This document shows positions 9,653-20,620 of a stretch of 64,000 nt of DNA, one piece after another. How positions within the stretch are numbered: the stretch's first letter is position 1; the number at the start of each line of letters is the position of its first letter. This DNA is from Aphrocallistes beatrix (taxonomy: Eukaryota > Porifera > Hexactinellida > Sceptrulophora > Aphrocallistidae). The stretch spans positions 5,479,925 through 5,543,924 of the forward strand of contig OY725488.1 of NCBI GenBank assembly GCA_963281255.1, written 5' to 3'. The translations under genes were made by a program, and so were the position numbers. Under the pieces are notes generated by a model. It did not search any database. It was given only the letters and a program-made list of their open reading frames with translations, and was not told the origin of the DNA.

Positions 9653-10327
9653 ATGTCTAAGGATGAGAAGGGGGAAGGAAGTGCTTCCACGAGTGCCAAG
9701 CGACGGAAGGAGATCGAAGCCGGAGAAGTTCTCTTCGAGATGAATGGGCAAGAAAAGCCGCCGCTGAAGGACTTCTGTTACCTAAAAGCCACCTCTGAAG
9801 GCGTCATTTGGAGGAAGTGGCCAATAACCCCACGCAACCTGACACAGCCTCAAGCGGCCTCTCCCTCCGAGGTTCTCCTAACCAGAGAGGAGTACCTAGA
9901 CTCATCGGGTGTGCAGACTAACGTGATTTCAGTGTTCGGTGCTCTCATTGCTCGACGCATTTTCTGCGCTCTAGGAGGGAGCTGGCTGTTGAAGCTCCAG
10001 CCGCCCGCTCTTATCCGCATCCTCTCTTTCCTTCACCTGAGAGACTTGTTCTACCTGTCCCAGGTGTGCCGATCGCTGAGAAAGATTTGCCTCTCAGAAC
10101 AGATGTGGGAACAGATCTATTTTGTACACTTAGGGGAACCGACTTTGCAGGTGAGAGATTTCGCTAGCCAGCCGGACGTCGGTTGGCAAAAGGTGTTCTA
10201 CATGGATAGATTGCAACTTCAGAAAGAATTGGGCCGGAAAAGAAAAGGATCGAGCCGTCCCTCTAGCCAAGCGTCGTGCAAACACTCGGAGAGTTTCACC
10301 TTTTTAACACAGGCAACCGATCACTGA
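9653..10327 (+). CDS. FBXO36: FBXO36-like F-box protein
   Basis: A 224-residue protein starting at MSKDEKGEG (9653). An in-frame extension to about 9596 is hydrophobic and probably non-coding. The F-box lies at about 112-157 (LLKLQPPALIRILSFLHLRD, then LSQVCRSLRKICLSEQMWEQIY); F-box proteins are substrate receptors that bind SKP1 in SCF ubiquitin ligases. Outside the F-box the layout also matches FBXO36: an N-terminal KDFCYLKATSEGVIWRKW block, FGALIARRIF before the box, and the C-terminal DVGWQKVFYMDRLQLQKELGRKRK. Length is close to the vertebrate protein (about 190). The C-tail is Ser-rich and basic. Its substrate is unknown. The agreement over the full length makes the assignment good. Confidence 0.85.
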   Translation: MSKDEKGEGSASTSAKRRKEIEAGEVLFEMNGQEKPPLKDFCYLKATSEGVIWRKWPITPRNLTQPQAASPSEVLLTREEYLDSSGVQTNVISVFGALIARRIFCALGGSWLLKLQPPALIRILSFLHLRDLFYLSQVCRSLRKICLSEQMWEQIYFVHLGEPTLQVRDFASQPDVGWQKVFYMDRLQLQKELGRKRKGSSRPSSQASCKHSESFTFLTQATDH

Positions 10328-10499
10328 GAGTGACACTACCTATAATTAACTAACTTAGCTTATGACCCCCCTTGTCCCTTGTGATTAAGTTCTGATTCTA
10401 CGCATCTTAATATACAATTCTAAGGCTCAATATTCCATTCTGATTTCCTCGTTACAGTGGTGTGAAGTGGATTAAGGTCATATGGACGAGAAGAAAAGG

Positions 10500-10883
10500 T
10501 TCTTCTCCCTCTAAGGAATTATAGATGAGATTGGAATGTGAAAATATATCGTTGGGATTTCTTGTGAAATTTGAATTGATTTAATACTGAGAGTATTTTA
10601 TAAGTGCAGCTATAGATAATCACTTGAAATTTTTTGTGGCGGTAGGGAAATATATAAAATTTCTCATCTACGTACCTTCGATTTCCGAAATCTGCTAACT
10701 CAACATGATTACGCACCATTTTGTGATTTTCTATCTCGAATTGGTAACGCAACATAAAATATTATTGCGTCACCAACTCGGATGTAGAAGCACACTACCA
10801 TCTCATCAGTGTGGGGGGGTCTTTTTTGCCACTAATTTGTCCTGACGATAAAACGTGGATTCTAGATTTTTGCTGTGTCATCA
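10500..10883. repeat. dispersed repeat related to 35700-36010
   Basis: The segment ending GGGGGGGTCTTTTTTGCCAC, then ACGTGGATT and TTTTTGCTG with a CATCATGATG end, is the reverse complement of the segment at about 35780-35890. The word-array element at 10884 appears to have landed at its CATCATGAT end. No coding capacity was seen. Confidence 0.6.
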
Positions 10884-11733
10884 TGATGGCGACTGCTGTC
10901 ATTTGTCAGAATGGTTTTAGCAATTTTGTCACTTGTCAGAATGGTTTTTAGGACTGCTTTCACTTGTCAGAATGGTTTTTAAGACTGCTTTCACTTGTCA
11001 GAATGGTTTTTAAGACTGCTTTCACTTGTCAGAATGGTTTTTAAGACTGCTGTCACTTGTCAGAATGGTTTTTAAGACTGCTGTCACTTGTCAGAATGGT
11101 TTTTAAGACTGCTTTCACTTGTCAGAATGGTTTTTAAGACTGCTTTCACTTGTCAGAATGGTTTTTAAGACTGCTGTCACTTGTCAGAATGGTTTTTAAG
11201 ACTGCTTTCACTTGTCAGAATGGTTTTTAAGACTGCTGTCACTTGTCAGAATGGTTTTTATGACTGCTTAATTCTCCCATTCATTCTACCAAACAATAAA
11301 CGAGAATCACCCACCTCTTCACGAAATAAAAATACCGCTCACTCTCGCGTCACATTTTATTTCAAACTGAAAATGTCTAAGTGACAGCTGTCCTAAAAAA
11401 CATTCTGACAAGTGACAGTAGTCCTAAAAACCATTCTGACAAGTGACAGCAGTCTTAAAAACCATTCTGACAAGTTACAGCAGTCCTAAAAAACATTCTG
11501 ACAAGTTACAGCAGTCCTAAAAAACATTCTGACAAACGAAAGCAGTCCTAAAAACCATTCTGACAAATGTCAGCAATCTTAAAAACCATTCTGACACGTG
11601 ACAGCAATCTTAAAAACCATTCTGACACGTGACAGCAATCTTAAAAACCATTCTGACACGTGACAGCAGTCTTAAAAAACATTTTGACAAGTGACAACTA
11701 AGATAATTCTGACAAATGCTTGCACCTCCATTG
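10884..11733. mobile_element. large word-array foldback, core TTGTCAGAATGG
   Basis: Twelve direct copies of a 31-bp unit containing CACTTGTCAGAATGG run from about 10895 to 11260. A unique centre of about 115 bp follows, then eleven inverted copies (CCATTCTGACAAGTGACAG) to about 11720. One strand could fold into a hairpin of several hundred base pairs. Units within each arm differ at a few positions, so the array was expanded and has since drifted. No convincing target duplication was found. Two further direct copies lie at 11826-11873. Confidence 0.85.
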
Positions 11734-11881
11734 AACTAGTGCATAATTAACCTAAAATCGTTAATCTTGAAGACTAGACCTTAAGATTGTATTATCCGCA
11801 TATGTTAGTTGTGAGGATAATGGAAGTTGTCACATGTCAGAATGGACTTTCGCAGAATTGTCACTTGTCAGAATGGACCTG

Positions 11882-12326
11882 TTGCCTGAAATCCTGAGGC
11901 ACTTATATAACAGGAACCATGGATGTACAACTTGAAATTCTGAGACATTCGCTTTTAGAAGCCTTAGCAAGCTCTGATCCAATATTATGCAACTTGTAGT
12001 TCCTATTACAGAATGATATTTCACAAAACATGATGATTTGGTTCTATTTTGATTCCAAATCCTATTCCATTTCTAGGATCACCGTATACATTTTCGAAAG
12101 TGTCAATGGCCGTAAGCGAGAATCATTATCACTTTTTTTACAAAATAGAACCAAATACTCTTGTTTTGTGAAATATCATTCTGTAATAAGAACTACAAGT
12201 TGCCTAATATTAATTCAGAGCTTGCTAAGGCTTCTAAGCGAATGTCTAGAAATTTCACGCAGTGCCTCAAAATTAAGTTGTATATCCATGGTTCCTGTTA
12301 TATAAGTGCCTCAGAATTTCACGCAA
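11882..12326. mobile_element. 445-bp palindromic element, end GTTGCGTGAAATTCTGAGGC
   Basis: The arms pair from GTTGCCTGAAATCCTGAGGC (left) to the inverted GTTGCGTGAAATTCTGAGGC (right) and again inside (TTATATAACAGGAACCATGG; GAGCTTGCTAAGGCTTCTAA; GTGAAATATCATTCTGTAAT). The terminal word GTTGCGTG..ATTCTGAGGCAC is shared with the element at 33394-34325, so both belong to one family. No target duplication is evident. Confidence 0.75.
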
Positions 12327-12434
12327 CCCTCATTCCTAACTATTTTGTTAATGACTTGTGAATATATTGAGCATGTTCTCTCGATTCTTTGACTATAAGG
12401 AAATCTTAGCATTTTATTAAATATATGAAGTACC

Positions 12435-13234
12435 ATGAACATTTCAACGAAGAACGATAAGAAGCCACGCAGAGTAACTATCCAGGAAGACGGTCCGCGC
12501 ACATCTCTCCAACGTTCTCTCACCTTTTTGAACGAATTAATTACTGAAGTGGAACAAATGCCTCCGCCTGAATATGATCATAACTCAATCGAGCAAGACA
12601 CAATCAGTTTGTCCCACACCGCGATTGAGCCTCCTAACCTGAGGAGTTTACCTTCTCAGTTTAGTCATGATTCCCTCAGCAGCAGATCACTCCTGCCTAC
12701 TCCCCAACCAGGGTTTCAGGGCACTTCTACGAAGTCTCCCAGGCAAACAGATCACTGGATGTATGAAACAAAAAATCGCCGTATCAAGGAATGGCTGAAG
12801 TGAGTTATTATTTGTGGAAATTATTTATTTTTATTCTATCCATCCATCGACCTCGATTCTCTTACCTCACTCGCAGGGGCTCAATTCCCCTACCGCGATA
12901 GAACGGTGTTACAGCGATGCAATAACTAATGTATTTATGTATCGAATCGATTTAACGTAGACCAAGTTGTGTACGCATGTGTAAGCAATCCCTTTCGCAA
13001 TGCAGATCCGCATCCGGCCCCTTGGAGGTAGAAAACGCCACCTTATTGGAAAATCTGTTTACTATTAAAACTAGATTTATATTCATGTACTATTTATCTA
13101 TACTATTAAACCCCGATTTCTATTTATTTGTATATCCTTACTATTAAAACTCGATTAATGTGTAAGTGTGTATATATGTTTAATTAAATATATATATATC
13201 CTTACTATTAAAACTCGATTAATGTTTGTGTATA

Positions 13235-13275
<41 letters not shown>

Positions 13276-16200
13276 GTAACGAATTGATTGAAGAAACTGC
13301 CAGGCACAGACAGCTGATTTTTGGCATGTGGGAGTCTTTTGGCTATGGCTCCAGTAAGTTCTGAGCTCAGAGCAAAATGTCGACTCATCATGGAATTATG
13401 ACGTCATTGTCACATTTTTAAAAGTTAAGCAACAGAGCTATTCGAGCATAACTCAGCCATTATAGGAGATAGAAGGCTGAAATTTTAATAGGATCTGTAT
13501 ACTAACATGCCTCACATATGATGCAACTATAATCAAAAAATGATGACTCATCACTTTGTTATGACGTCATCATTACGCATCAAAAAATTTAAAATTGACA
13601 AATTTGGTGATTTTTGAGTGAAATCGATTTTAACACTAAGATAGACATATTTAGAGATGTTATCTCCCTTATAATTAACCAATGTGACCCCAGGCGACCG
13701 AAGGGAGCCTCCGGCGGACACAAAGTGTCCCCCAGCCGCGCAGCGCAAGCAAGCGAAGCGCGCTTGTAGTATATATGTATATCTGTAACGAATTGATTGA
13801 AGAAACTGCCAGGCGCAGAGAGCTGATTTTCGGCATGTGAGGGTCTTCTGGCTATGCCTCCACTAAGTTCTGAGCTCAGACGAAAATGTCGACTCATCAT
13901 GGAATTATGACGTCATTGTCACCTTTTTTTAATTATAAATTTCAGTTTTTCGACCATAACTCAGCCATTTTAAGTGATAAAAGGCTGAAATTTTAATAGA
14001 ATGTGTATATTAATATTATTCACATGCGATACAACTATAATAAAAAAATGATGACTCCTCAGTCTGTTATGACGTCATCATTACGCATCAAAATTTTCAA
14101 ATTTGGTGATTTTTCCTGCAATATCGATTATAATTATCAGTTAGAAGTATTTAGAGATGTTTTCTCCCTTATAATTAATCAACGGTGACCACAGGCGCCC
14201 AAAGGGCGCCTCCGGCGGACACTTTGTGTCCGCCAGCCGCGCAGCGCAAGCAAGCGAAGCGCGCTTGTTTATATTATTTTGAAAATAATCAATGGACTTT
14301 CGATGACATCCATAGCCAAATTCCACACTAGTGGACATAGCTTATTATAACCACTTTAAAATGTATTTTGGATTTCCGACTCTACTTTGTATGGTAGCTC
14401 CACCGTGGATCAGCTACTTGACTCAGGGGACGCTGCATTTGTCAGAATCTTGAAGTTGTCATTAGTCAGAATTTCCTTTGCTGGCGTTTGTCAGAATCAG
14501 TTTTATCGAGTTCTGACTTTGTTAGAATGGGAGTTCTACTCTAGTTTCGTGAGAGGGTGGTTGAGTGGCATTTTGTTCTTTTAGAATTATTGGGAGAGTG
14601 AAAGTGAGCATTTTGGAGAGTAATATGTACGAATAAGAAAGGTGTGAAAGGGAGCCTTTTTAAGTTCGAAATATTGTCCAATTGTGTGAAAGTGGCATTT
14701 TAATTTCGCGACGGGGTGGTTGAGTAGCATTTACTAGAACTCTAGAAATTCCATTCTGACAAGTGCAGAACTCGATAAAACTGATTCTGACAAAAGCCAG
14801 TAAAGGAATTCTGACTAATGACAAGATTCTGACAAATGCAGGTGCCCCCTCAAATAGCTAGTTTCTAATACAACAGTATATCTCATCGCATAATGCTGCC
14901 TATTGTTAGCATATAGTATACATACTAAATTGTTAGCTGATTGATACATACGTCAATCAATAAATAGTGATAACTTTGTCAGCCTAATGTGTTTATTCCT
15001 ATTTGCTGCAATTTATTGACAATTGAGGCAAACAAGATTCGAAAATAGCGCCAGACTAATTTTCCTTTATTTAAGTCCATCATACATGATTCAACTTTGT
15101 TGAAAGCAGCTGTTGCATTCAACTTGTTACGTGCAGCATGGCTCCATCATGATCAAACAATTTTGCTTGAGGTTTTGGGTTGCATGTGAATGATGAAATC
15201 TTCGTGGTAGAGATAGCGCAGGAAGAAGTGTGGATAAATAGTGGTCTAATATCCACATGGAGGGGTTACTTGTTATGTACGAATATGGAAGAAATGAATT
15301 AGACGTCTCACGTTTCTCGTCAATTTACATGTGATGGATTATGCGTCAAGAAAGAAGGAGATAAGCCAAACAAAACACAGCAGTGTGAATTCATTCCCGG
15401 CATACCGCGATTTAATAAAATGAGTTGATTCCCTAACCGCTGTATGCTATGTTACAAGTAGAGAGGAACAGTTAATGACAGTACCGTGGATACACTAAAT
15501 AGAAATGCCATGGGGCCGGAAAATTATTCCTACACATATATTGTATAAATTTATGGATTTAGGAGTATTTAGGGTGGTCCGTCAAATTGGGTAATTCGTC
15601 ACAGATTTGGCTGCACCAATTGCGGCGGATTATCCTGGTGGCACTGTATATTCTTTATGGTGTATTCCTAGTTACGCATCCACTGTATTGTGTTCTGGAA
15701 TTTTGTTAATATTAGTTCGTTCAATAATTCAACTTTGTTGAATGCAACAGTTGCTTTCAACGGAGTGGAATCGCACACTAAAGTTATTTACAAAGCGAGT
15801 TAATTGACACATGTTTGCAGTTTATTTTGTTAAAGCGTTATTTGGTAGAAACACTGCTAGGGACTCGCTTTTAACGGTTTGTAGCATAGGCGAATGATTC
15901 TGAATATCGAACTTGTTTTTTTAGATATTTTGTATTATTTTTGATAAATAGTATAATATGAGTTAATAGATATGGCACAATCTCAGCTATTCCCTACTCA
16001 ACCGTTACCTTTCTCTCGAATCAGCGGTTGGGTATTCTACCCTCCAAAGAATCCTCCTAAAGAGCCAGATGACATCGCAAGCTTGTTATATGTTGGAGGA
16101 GTAAGTTCTGGATATCGACCACATCTGATTCAAGGAGAACTCGCGGATGGATTTCTTGCATCTGTCAGCTGTGCCATCTGCAAAGGCATTCTGAATGAAC

Positions 16201-18293
16201 CAAATCAGCCAATATTAGACAATAACCTCAAAACATGTCGAAAATGTGCACAAATAGCTGTTCCTATTGACTGTACTCTCACTGACACTATTAACACATT
16301 CATAATGTTCTGTCCCTTGTATCATCGTGGCTGTGCCTGGACAGGCCCCATAAAATCTTCCATAATGCATTTAAATGAGTGTAGTTTCATATATGTAAGA
16401 TGTAACTACGTTCAAATGGGACTGTGTTTGATTAAACAACCGATGATGAAGCGAGAACTAGCAGATCATTGCAAGCAGGCTCACGCACAGATAGAGAGTA
16501 TATTTAACGAAGTCCAATCTCTGAAGGAAAAACTCTCTAACTCTGAACAGGAAAGGCGAATGCTCTGGTTTGAGAATCGCTTCTTAAAGCAAACTTACAA
16601 AAACGGAGAAATAATAGTCCAGGTGCTTAATTTTGAGAGGAGGTTAGGGGAGACTTTTAACTGTCCCATTTTCCAAACTCCCCCACCCCCCCTCGTACAG
16701 GCTGCAGAGGGGTACTCTCTCCAGGTCATCCTCAACCTCAACCTAAACCAAAGCGTTGATGCTGCACTAACTATACGAGACGGACACTGTGACGACATTC
16801 TTCCTTGGCCTATGCTTGTTAACTACAAAGCAACTATTTTCAGCTTTACTGATGACAGTTTAAATATAGAATGTCAGTTGCTCTGTAGTGAAGTTGCACA
16901 AAGCCTCCGAGAAAAAGGTTCCACACAGGCCCCCGGATGGGCACCACTCGCCACTTATCATGACATCATTAAGAACAGCCTCGTCAAACACCATACAATG
17001 TATTTGATGTTTAATATATATTTTATATAATATTTTATGTTGTTTGCACTTAGTATGTGAAATACTATGTAAACTTTTGAATACAATTTTTTAAATTTTT
17101 ATAAACGCTCTTAATTGATATACTATATTTGCAAAACATATTTTAACATAGATGAATTGAGTATAAAGACTAATATATATTAACATAACCAAGGATGAGG
17201 CTGAAGGCCATTGAATAGACCTTAAGAATGTATTATCAGGATATATGAACATAGTGTCAAAGTGCACACATCCGTTGCCGAAATTCTAAGTCATCATACT
17301 ATTGTGCAGGATATTTAGTATGAATTTGGCAATTTTCTGACTTTTTTAAGACGACTTTCAAGCGTTATTAGTGCTTGATTTTGACATTAAACCAAGCTGG
17401 GGATCAGTTGATTGGGAAAATTCCTTCAACTGATCCCCAGTTTAGTTTAAAGTCATCAAGCATTAATAACGCCTGAAGGTTGCCTTAAAACAAGTAAGAA
17501 AATTGTCAGATTCGTCTTAAATGTAGCCTATTCCACAATGATATCATAATTTCGGATGTGTGCACTTTAACACCATGTTTATATATGCTAACAATACATT
17601 CTTATGGTTTATTCTACAAGGTTAACGATTTTAGGCTAATTATGTATTAGTTCAATGGCCTTCAGCCTCATCCTTGGTTAAGTTAATGGATATTAGTCCT
17701 TATACTCTTGTCTTGTATGATTTTATGAATTCAATTCTCAGCCTTATTATATTACGTATTTGTTACACGATTTGCTCAATATTAATCCAAATAGAAATGG
17801 TCATAATGATATCATAGGCATAGGCTCCGGTAAGGTTGGTAGGGCCATGGCCTTACCAATAATTTGTCTAATTTGTCGAAGGCTATTATCTTCTATTAGC
17901 CATGATAAAATTCCTCCAAAATATCCCTACCAATCTGGAGTCCTAACCCAAAGGCCCAATCAATCCTCATCCCAAGTCTACACCCCTTGATATGTATTGT
18001 AAATAGGGTTTTCTAAGCAACTACTTAGCTTGCTCAGAGCAACCTAGGTTGCTGTTTGTAAAATACTTTGTAAATAATTATGTTTCAAATTTATTTATAG
18101 AAATAAAGACGAACAAACAAGGAAGAATATTCGTCAGCATAAAATAGGGAACCGAGAGAAAATTCAAGAGAGTCTTGCTCGAGAAAGAGAGAGAAAGGAT
18201 AGGGAACAAGAAGCAAAGACTGCCTACATTGACTGGCTCACAAAAAAATATAAGTTAAATATGCTAGAAAAACGTCAGTCAGTCAAGAACTAA
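12435..18293 (+). CDS. CCDC34-like coiled-coil protein, two exons
   Basis: Exon 1 is 12435-12799 (121 codons plus two bases); the donor is GTGAGTT at 12800. Exon 2 is 18101-18293; its acceptor ends TTATTTATAG. The join restores an AAA codon and an open frame of 185 residues. Without splicing the frame stops at once. The product begins MNISTKNDKKPRRVTIQEDG, has a Ser/Pro-rich middle, and ends in a charged helix with the repeated EWLKNK / DWLTKK pattern and RERERKDREQEAKTAYIDWL. WLxKK repeats in a Glu/Arg/Lys helix are characteristic of CCDC34, linked to flagellar assembly in mammals; other WLxKK coiled-coil proteins such as CCDC181 remain possible. The 5.3-kb intron is far longer than the others and holds repeats and a whole TRAF-type gene. 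Similarity to CCDC34 is judged by eye. Confidence 0.55.
13070..13772 (+). repeat. GC-ended interspersed repeat, copy 1
   Basis: It begins with three copies of an ACTATTAAAACTCGATTAATG module and a TG/TA microsatellite, then TATCTGTAACGAATTGATTG. The body contains GACGTCATAATT-type words. The 3' block has three adjacent inverted repeats: around GGCGACCGAAGGGAGCC, around GGCGGACACAAAGTGTCC, and a GCGCAAGCAAGCGAAGCGCGC stretch ending CTTGT. Further copies are at 13781, 21069(-), 21607, 25288 and, partial, 25081(-) and 28495(-). There are no terminal inverted repeats and no coding capacity; the transposition mechanism is unclear. Confidence 0.8.
13781..14267 (+). repeat. GC-ended interspersed repeat, copy 2
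   Basis: A tandem neighbour of copy 1 in the same orientation, beginning ATCTGTAACGAATTGATTGA and ending GCGAAGCGCGCTTGT. The 3' hairpins are fully paired here: GGCGCCCAAAGGGCGCC and GGCGGACACTTTGTGTCCGC. Compensated or perfect pairing in the GC block contrasts with drift in the AT-rich body. Confidence 0.8.
14425..14849. mobile_element. word-array foldback, core TTTGTCAGAATC
   Basis: Terminal inverted repeats of about 130 bp: left AGGGGACGCTGCATTTGTCA, right (inverted) AGGGGGCACCTGCATTTGTC. Each contains four to five GTCAGAAT words, and the inner parts pair as well (CAGTTTTATCGAGTTCTG). It shares its core word with the large array at 10884-11733. The extreme 20 bp CAGGGGACGCTGCATTTGTC (14424-14443) recurs exactly at 40699-40718. 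No clear target duplication was found. Confidence 0.8.
15972..17030 (+). CDS. TRAF-family-like adaptor, atypical RING, MATH domain
   Basis: A 352-residue protein. Residues 67-92 carry two cysteine pairs (CAIC, CRKC), a reduced RING-like module. A TRAF-type zinc-finger region follows (C114, C121, H133, C137, C144, C152, H166, C167). A coiled coil lies at about 172-212, then a TRAF-C/MATH-like domain (about 225-345): GYSLQVILNLN, the hallmark LPWPMLVNYKATIF, GWAPLATYHDIIKN, and HTMYLMFNIYFI. TRAFs trimerise and link receptors, including TIR-pathway receptors, to kinase cascades through K63 ubiquitination. The RING looks too degenerate for confident E3 activity. The gene is intronless and lies inside the large intron of the CCDC34-like gene on the same strand, which suggests retroposition or insertion into the intron. 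Confidence 0.78.
   Translation: MAQSQLFPTQPLPFSRISGWVFYPPKNPPKEPDDIASLLYVGGVSSGYRPHLIQGELADGFLASVSCAICKGILNEPNQPILDNNLKTCRKCAQIAVPIDCTLTDTINTFIMFCPLYHRGCAWTGPIKSSIMHLNECSFIYVRCNYVQMGLCLIKQPMMKRELADHCKQAHAQIESIFNEVQSLKEKLSNSEQERRMLWFENRFLKQTYKNGEIIVQVLNFERRLGETFNCPIFQTPPPPLVQAAEGYSLQVILNLNLNQSVDAALTIRDGHCDDILPWPMLVNYKATIFSFTDDSLNIECQLLCSEVAQSLREKGSTQAPGWAPLATYHDIIKNSLVKHHTMYLMFNIYFI
17161..17705. mobile_element. 545-bp palindrome, 7-bp-duplication family
   Basis: An almost complete palindrome from GTATAAAGACTAAT (left) to its inverted copy GTATAAGGACTAAT (right), centred near 17433 on GGGGATCAGTTGA/TCAACTGATCCCC. The arms contain AACCAAGGATGAGGCTGAAG and the core TAAGAATGTATTATC..ATATATGAACATAGTGTCAAAG, shared with the palindromes at 27264, 32618 and 40888. 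The outer CATAGCCTACT terminus of that family is missing, so this copy is shortened. No target duplication was identified. Confidence 0.8.
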
Positions 18294-18736
18294 AAGTTTG
18301 GTTAAATACCTTTTCAGGGCCAAGACATATATTCTTATCACATTACATATATCTTAAAGATGAAAAAATTGTGTTTTCCCTTCGCGTTTCTTGTCACCCA
18401 TGATAATATTATATAATTTGTTTAATATTTAGTGAACATTTCGTTCTTTGGTTTTGTTATATCTCTTCTTCGTAACAGCTAATTATGAGAGAGAGAGAGA
18501 GCTCATGGAAAAAATTCTGACGAATTTAAATGTGAAATGTGCTAAAATGATGTCTCGCCAAGTATGATAATACTAAACATGAAACTTGATTAACAGCAGC
18601 AAAGGTCGAACCCCATTTATATTTATTTCATCTTCAAATGAATCAAATCTACCAGGACTGCATAATGTGTATACGGCCAGTAGTTCTTCGATATTTATCC
18701 TACGAGCTATCGTAAACTGCACTATTTAAGGACAAG

Positions 18737-18980
18737 TACAGTACACCATAGCTAATCCGAACAATTCTGTACCAATGATCGAAAATATCGTTCGGATTAG
18801 TGAAATACAATGTAACACTAATTCAATGGGGAATTAAGCTAATAAATTTGTATGGTTTATCAATCTTATTGAAAGGAAAACGTATAAACTTCGATTCAAA
18901 ACGAAGAGACTATTAACATTGTATTTATTTGTGTTCGGATTCTAAGAAAGAAGTTTTCGGATTAACGAGGTTGTACTGTA
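18737..18980. mobile_element. MITE with TACAGTAC ends and TAATCCGAA words
   Basis: Left end TACAGTACACCATAGCTAAT and right end (inverted) TACAGTACAACCTCGTTAAT, each followed by CCGAA. The internal arms repeat ATCGTTCGGATTAG and its inverse. TA boundaries fit a Tc1/mariner or pogo mobiliser. Related single ends (TTATCCGAAC, GTTCGGATAACTGA) occur near 45575-45615 and 47031-47070. Confidence 0.7.
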
Positions 18981-19064
18981 TTTATTTTGAAACCCTGTTT
19001 TACTTTTTATATACTTTAGAGAGATAGATTATAGTTCATTTCACTAAGATTATAAAAAATATAA

Positions 19065-19850
19065 ATGGATGCGTTCTTAGGCCGTGTGGCGGGTCTACTT
19101 GTTAATATGTGTCTCCAGTATCCTGTCACTGGCTCTGCAATGGCTATGCTCGGAGTGTTCACATTTGTTCCAATTTTCACAGACACTAGGACCACACACA
19201 GTTTGCATTTTCTTTTCATCTGCATGGTAGGATTCGGAATATTGGTGATCATATTAGTCAATATTATTCCTGTACTCCAACTCACTCCTGACCGCATCCT
19301 CTTCCGCCCTGCCCCTAGTGGTTCAATATTTGAAAGGCCATCTCGCTACATATGTTTTACTCTAGATCCGAAAACGCGCAAGCAAATATTTTATGTTACT
19401 ACGAAACGAAAATGTGATAATGATGATCCGAATATGAATAAAGCCACTAATTTCTACATCATTTCTCCCTGGATTCCCTCCTTCAACCATTATCTAACCA
19501 AAAGATCCGTACAGTTTCAACCTATCACTGAACCCGGCGAAATTAAGCCAAGTTACAGTCTACCTGAAGGCTATTGCGTACGCGCAGCTGGGCCAGTATC
19601 TAACGATCCCCTGAGAGTTGCCTTCACTAGCATAGATGCACAGCAGGAGCATATACATGACACTGGATACATTAGTAAGGAGGATTTGATACAACAGCAT
19701 TCTGGCTGGTACTTCGTGTCAAACTGCAGAACCGATATTGGGAGGTGGCTCTTCAACTGCGAGACCGGATATATAAGCTCTGTCTATGTGTCATTGCCAG
19801 AGTATACGAGGATCCTGCTCATTGAGAAGAGGGAACAGCATGTGGATTGA
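19065..19850 (+). CDS. unrecognised protein with two N-terminal membrane segments
   Basis: A 261-residue, single-exon frame from ATG at 19065. Residues about 20-38 (VTGSAMAMLGVFTFVPIF) and 47-69 (LHFLFICMVGFGILVIILVNIIP) are hydrophobic and separated by a short loop (TDTRTTHS), so a hairpin anchor is likely. The remaining 190 residues are soluble, with no repeat and scattered cysteines (YICF, KRKC, EGYC, NCRTD, FNCETG). The GWYFVSNC and RWLFNCETG pair suggests a compact beta-rich domain. I do not recognise the family. It is kept as a gene because of its length, its balanced codon use and the absence of a long competing frame. Confidence 0.6.
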   Translation: MDAFLGRVAGLLVNMCLQYPVTGSAMAMLGVFTFVPIFTDTRTTHSLHFLFICMVGFGILVIILVNIIPVLQLTPDRILFRPAPSGSIFERPSRYICFTLDPKTRKQIFYVTTKRKCDNDDPNMNKATNFYIISPWIPSFNHYLTKRSVQFQPITEPGEIKPSYSLPEGYCVRAAGPVSNDPLRVAFTSIDAQQEHIHDTGYISKEDLIQQHSGWYFVSNCRTDIGRWLFNCETGYISSVYVSLPEYTRILLIEKREQHVD

Positions 19851-20430
19851 GCTCTGTACTTCCTTGCTTGTGATTTGATAAGCTAGAGAAAGATTTTTTT
19901 GATGTAGTCTTATTTAATTGGTGCTATGCATAGTTCTGGTCTAGTTACTTGCGCTAGTTAATAAGGAATTAATTAGTTCATTGATCTTTCTCAAAAAGTA
20001 TTTTTTTATTCAACAATATTGTCAGTATTTTATGAGAATATTATTTTGTATTTTGGATCTTTATAAGTCTTACAATTAAGGCCCTAGGCGTGACTCCAGG
20101 GAGCTATGAAAATGCAAGGAATTACTCTATCAGAACCCTCCCTTAGCATAATCAACTTTGGTTAAGGAATTAATTTGTAAAATAAATATAGCACTAAATG
20201 TGTTAATGTAAATTCATTAGAAGTTATCAGAAAAGAAAGCACTCCTAAAATTTGCTGCTTCAAAATCGCGTCCATTTCAGTGTGGTGACTTTTTTTCATC
20301 AGAAAATACCGCACTCTTTGGATCGGTTGCAAGGAGCACCATGGTGTATTAATTGTGCAATGATGAATGCATAAGTGAGTCTTCATTGTAATTCAGCAGT
20401 ATTATATGTATTGTACATAATAATAAAATG
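19851..20430. other. intergenic, no gene recognised
   Basis: AT-rich 3' flank of the two-membrane-segment gene. No repeat family or coding frame was recognised. Confidence 0.4.
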
Positions 20431-20620
20431 TAGTTGACTCCGCTTTTAATAGGATCACATTGGTCAGAGGACATTTTGGCCCGATTAAACCGAGAACCTT
20501 TAACCGAAAATATTATATATTAGATTCTATCTGTGAGAACTATTCCGGTCCTGCCAAAAGTGATCCGATTAAGTGGTTGGCCCGATTAAGCAGTGGTCCT
20601 ATTAAGCGGAGTCGATTGTA
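20431..20620. mobile_element. MITE, copy 2 of the family at 4471
   Basis: Same ends (TAGTTGACTCCGCTTTTAAT left, inverted TACAATCGACTCCGCTTAAT right) and the same internal words (GGTCAGAGGA, CTATTCCGGTCCTGCCAAAA, CCCGATTAAGCAGTGG). It has diverged from copy 1 by scattered substitutions, so neither copy is very recent. Confidence 0.8.

Noticed and set aside
10884..11733. CRISPR-like array (31-bp period repeats)
   Set aside because: The whole 31-bp unit is repeated with no unique spacers, the two halves are inverted, and the setting is an animal genome.
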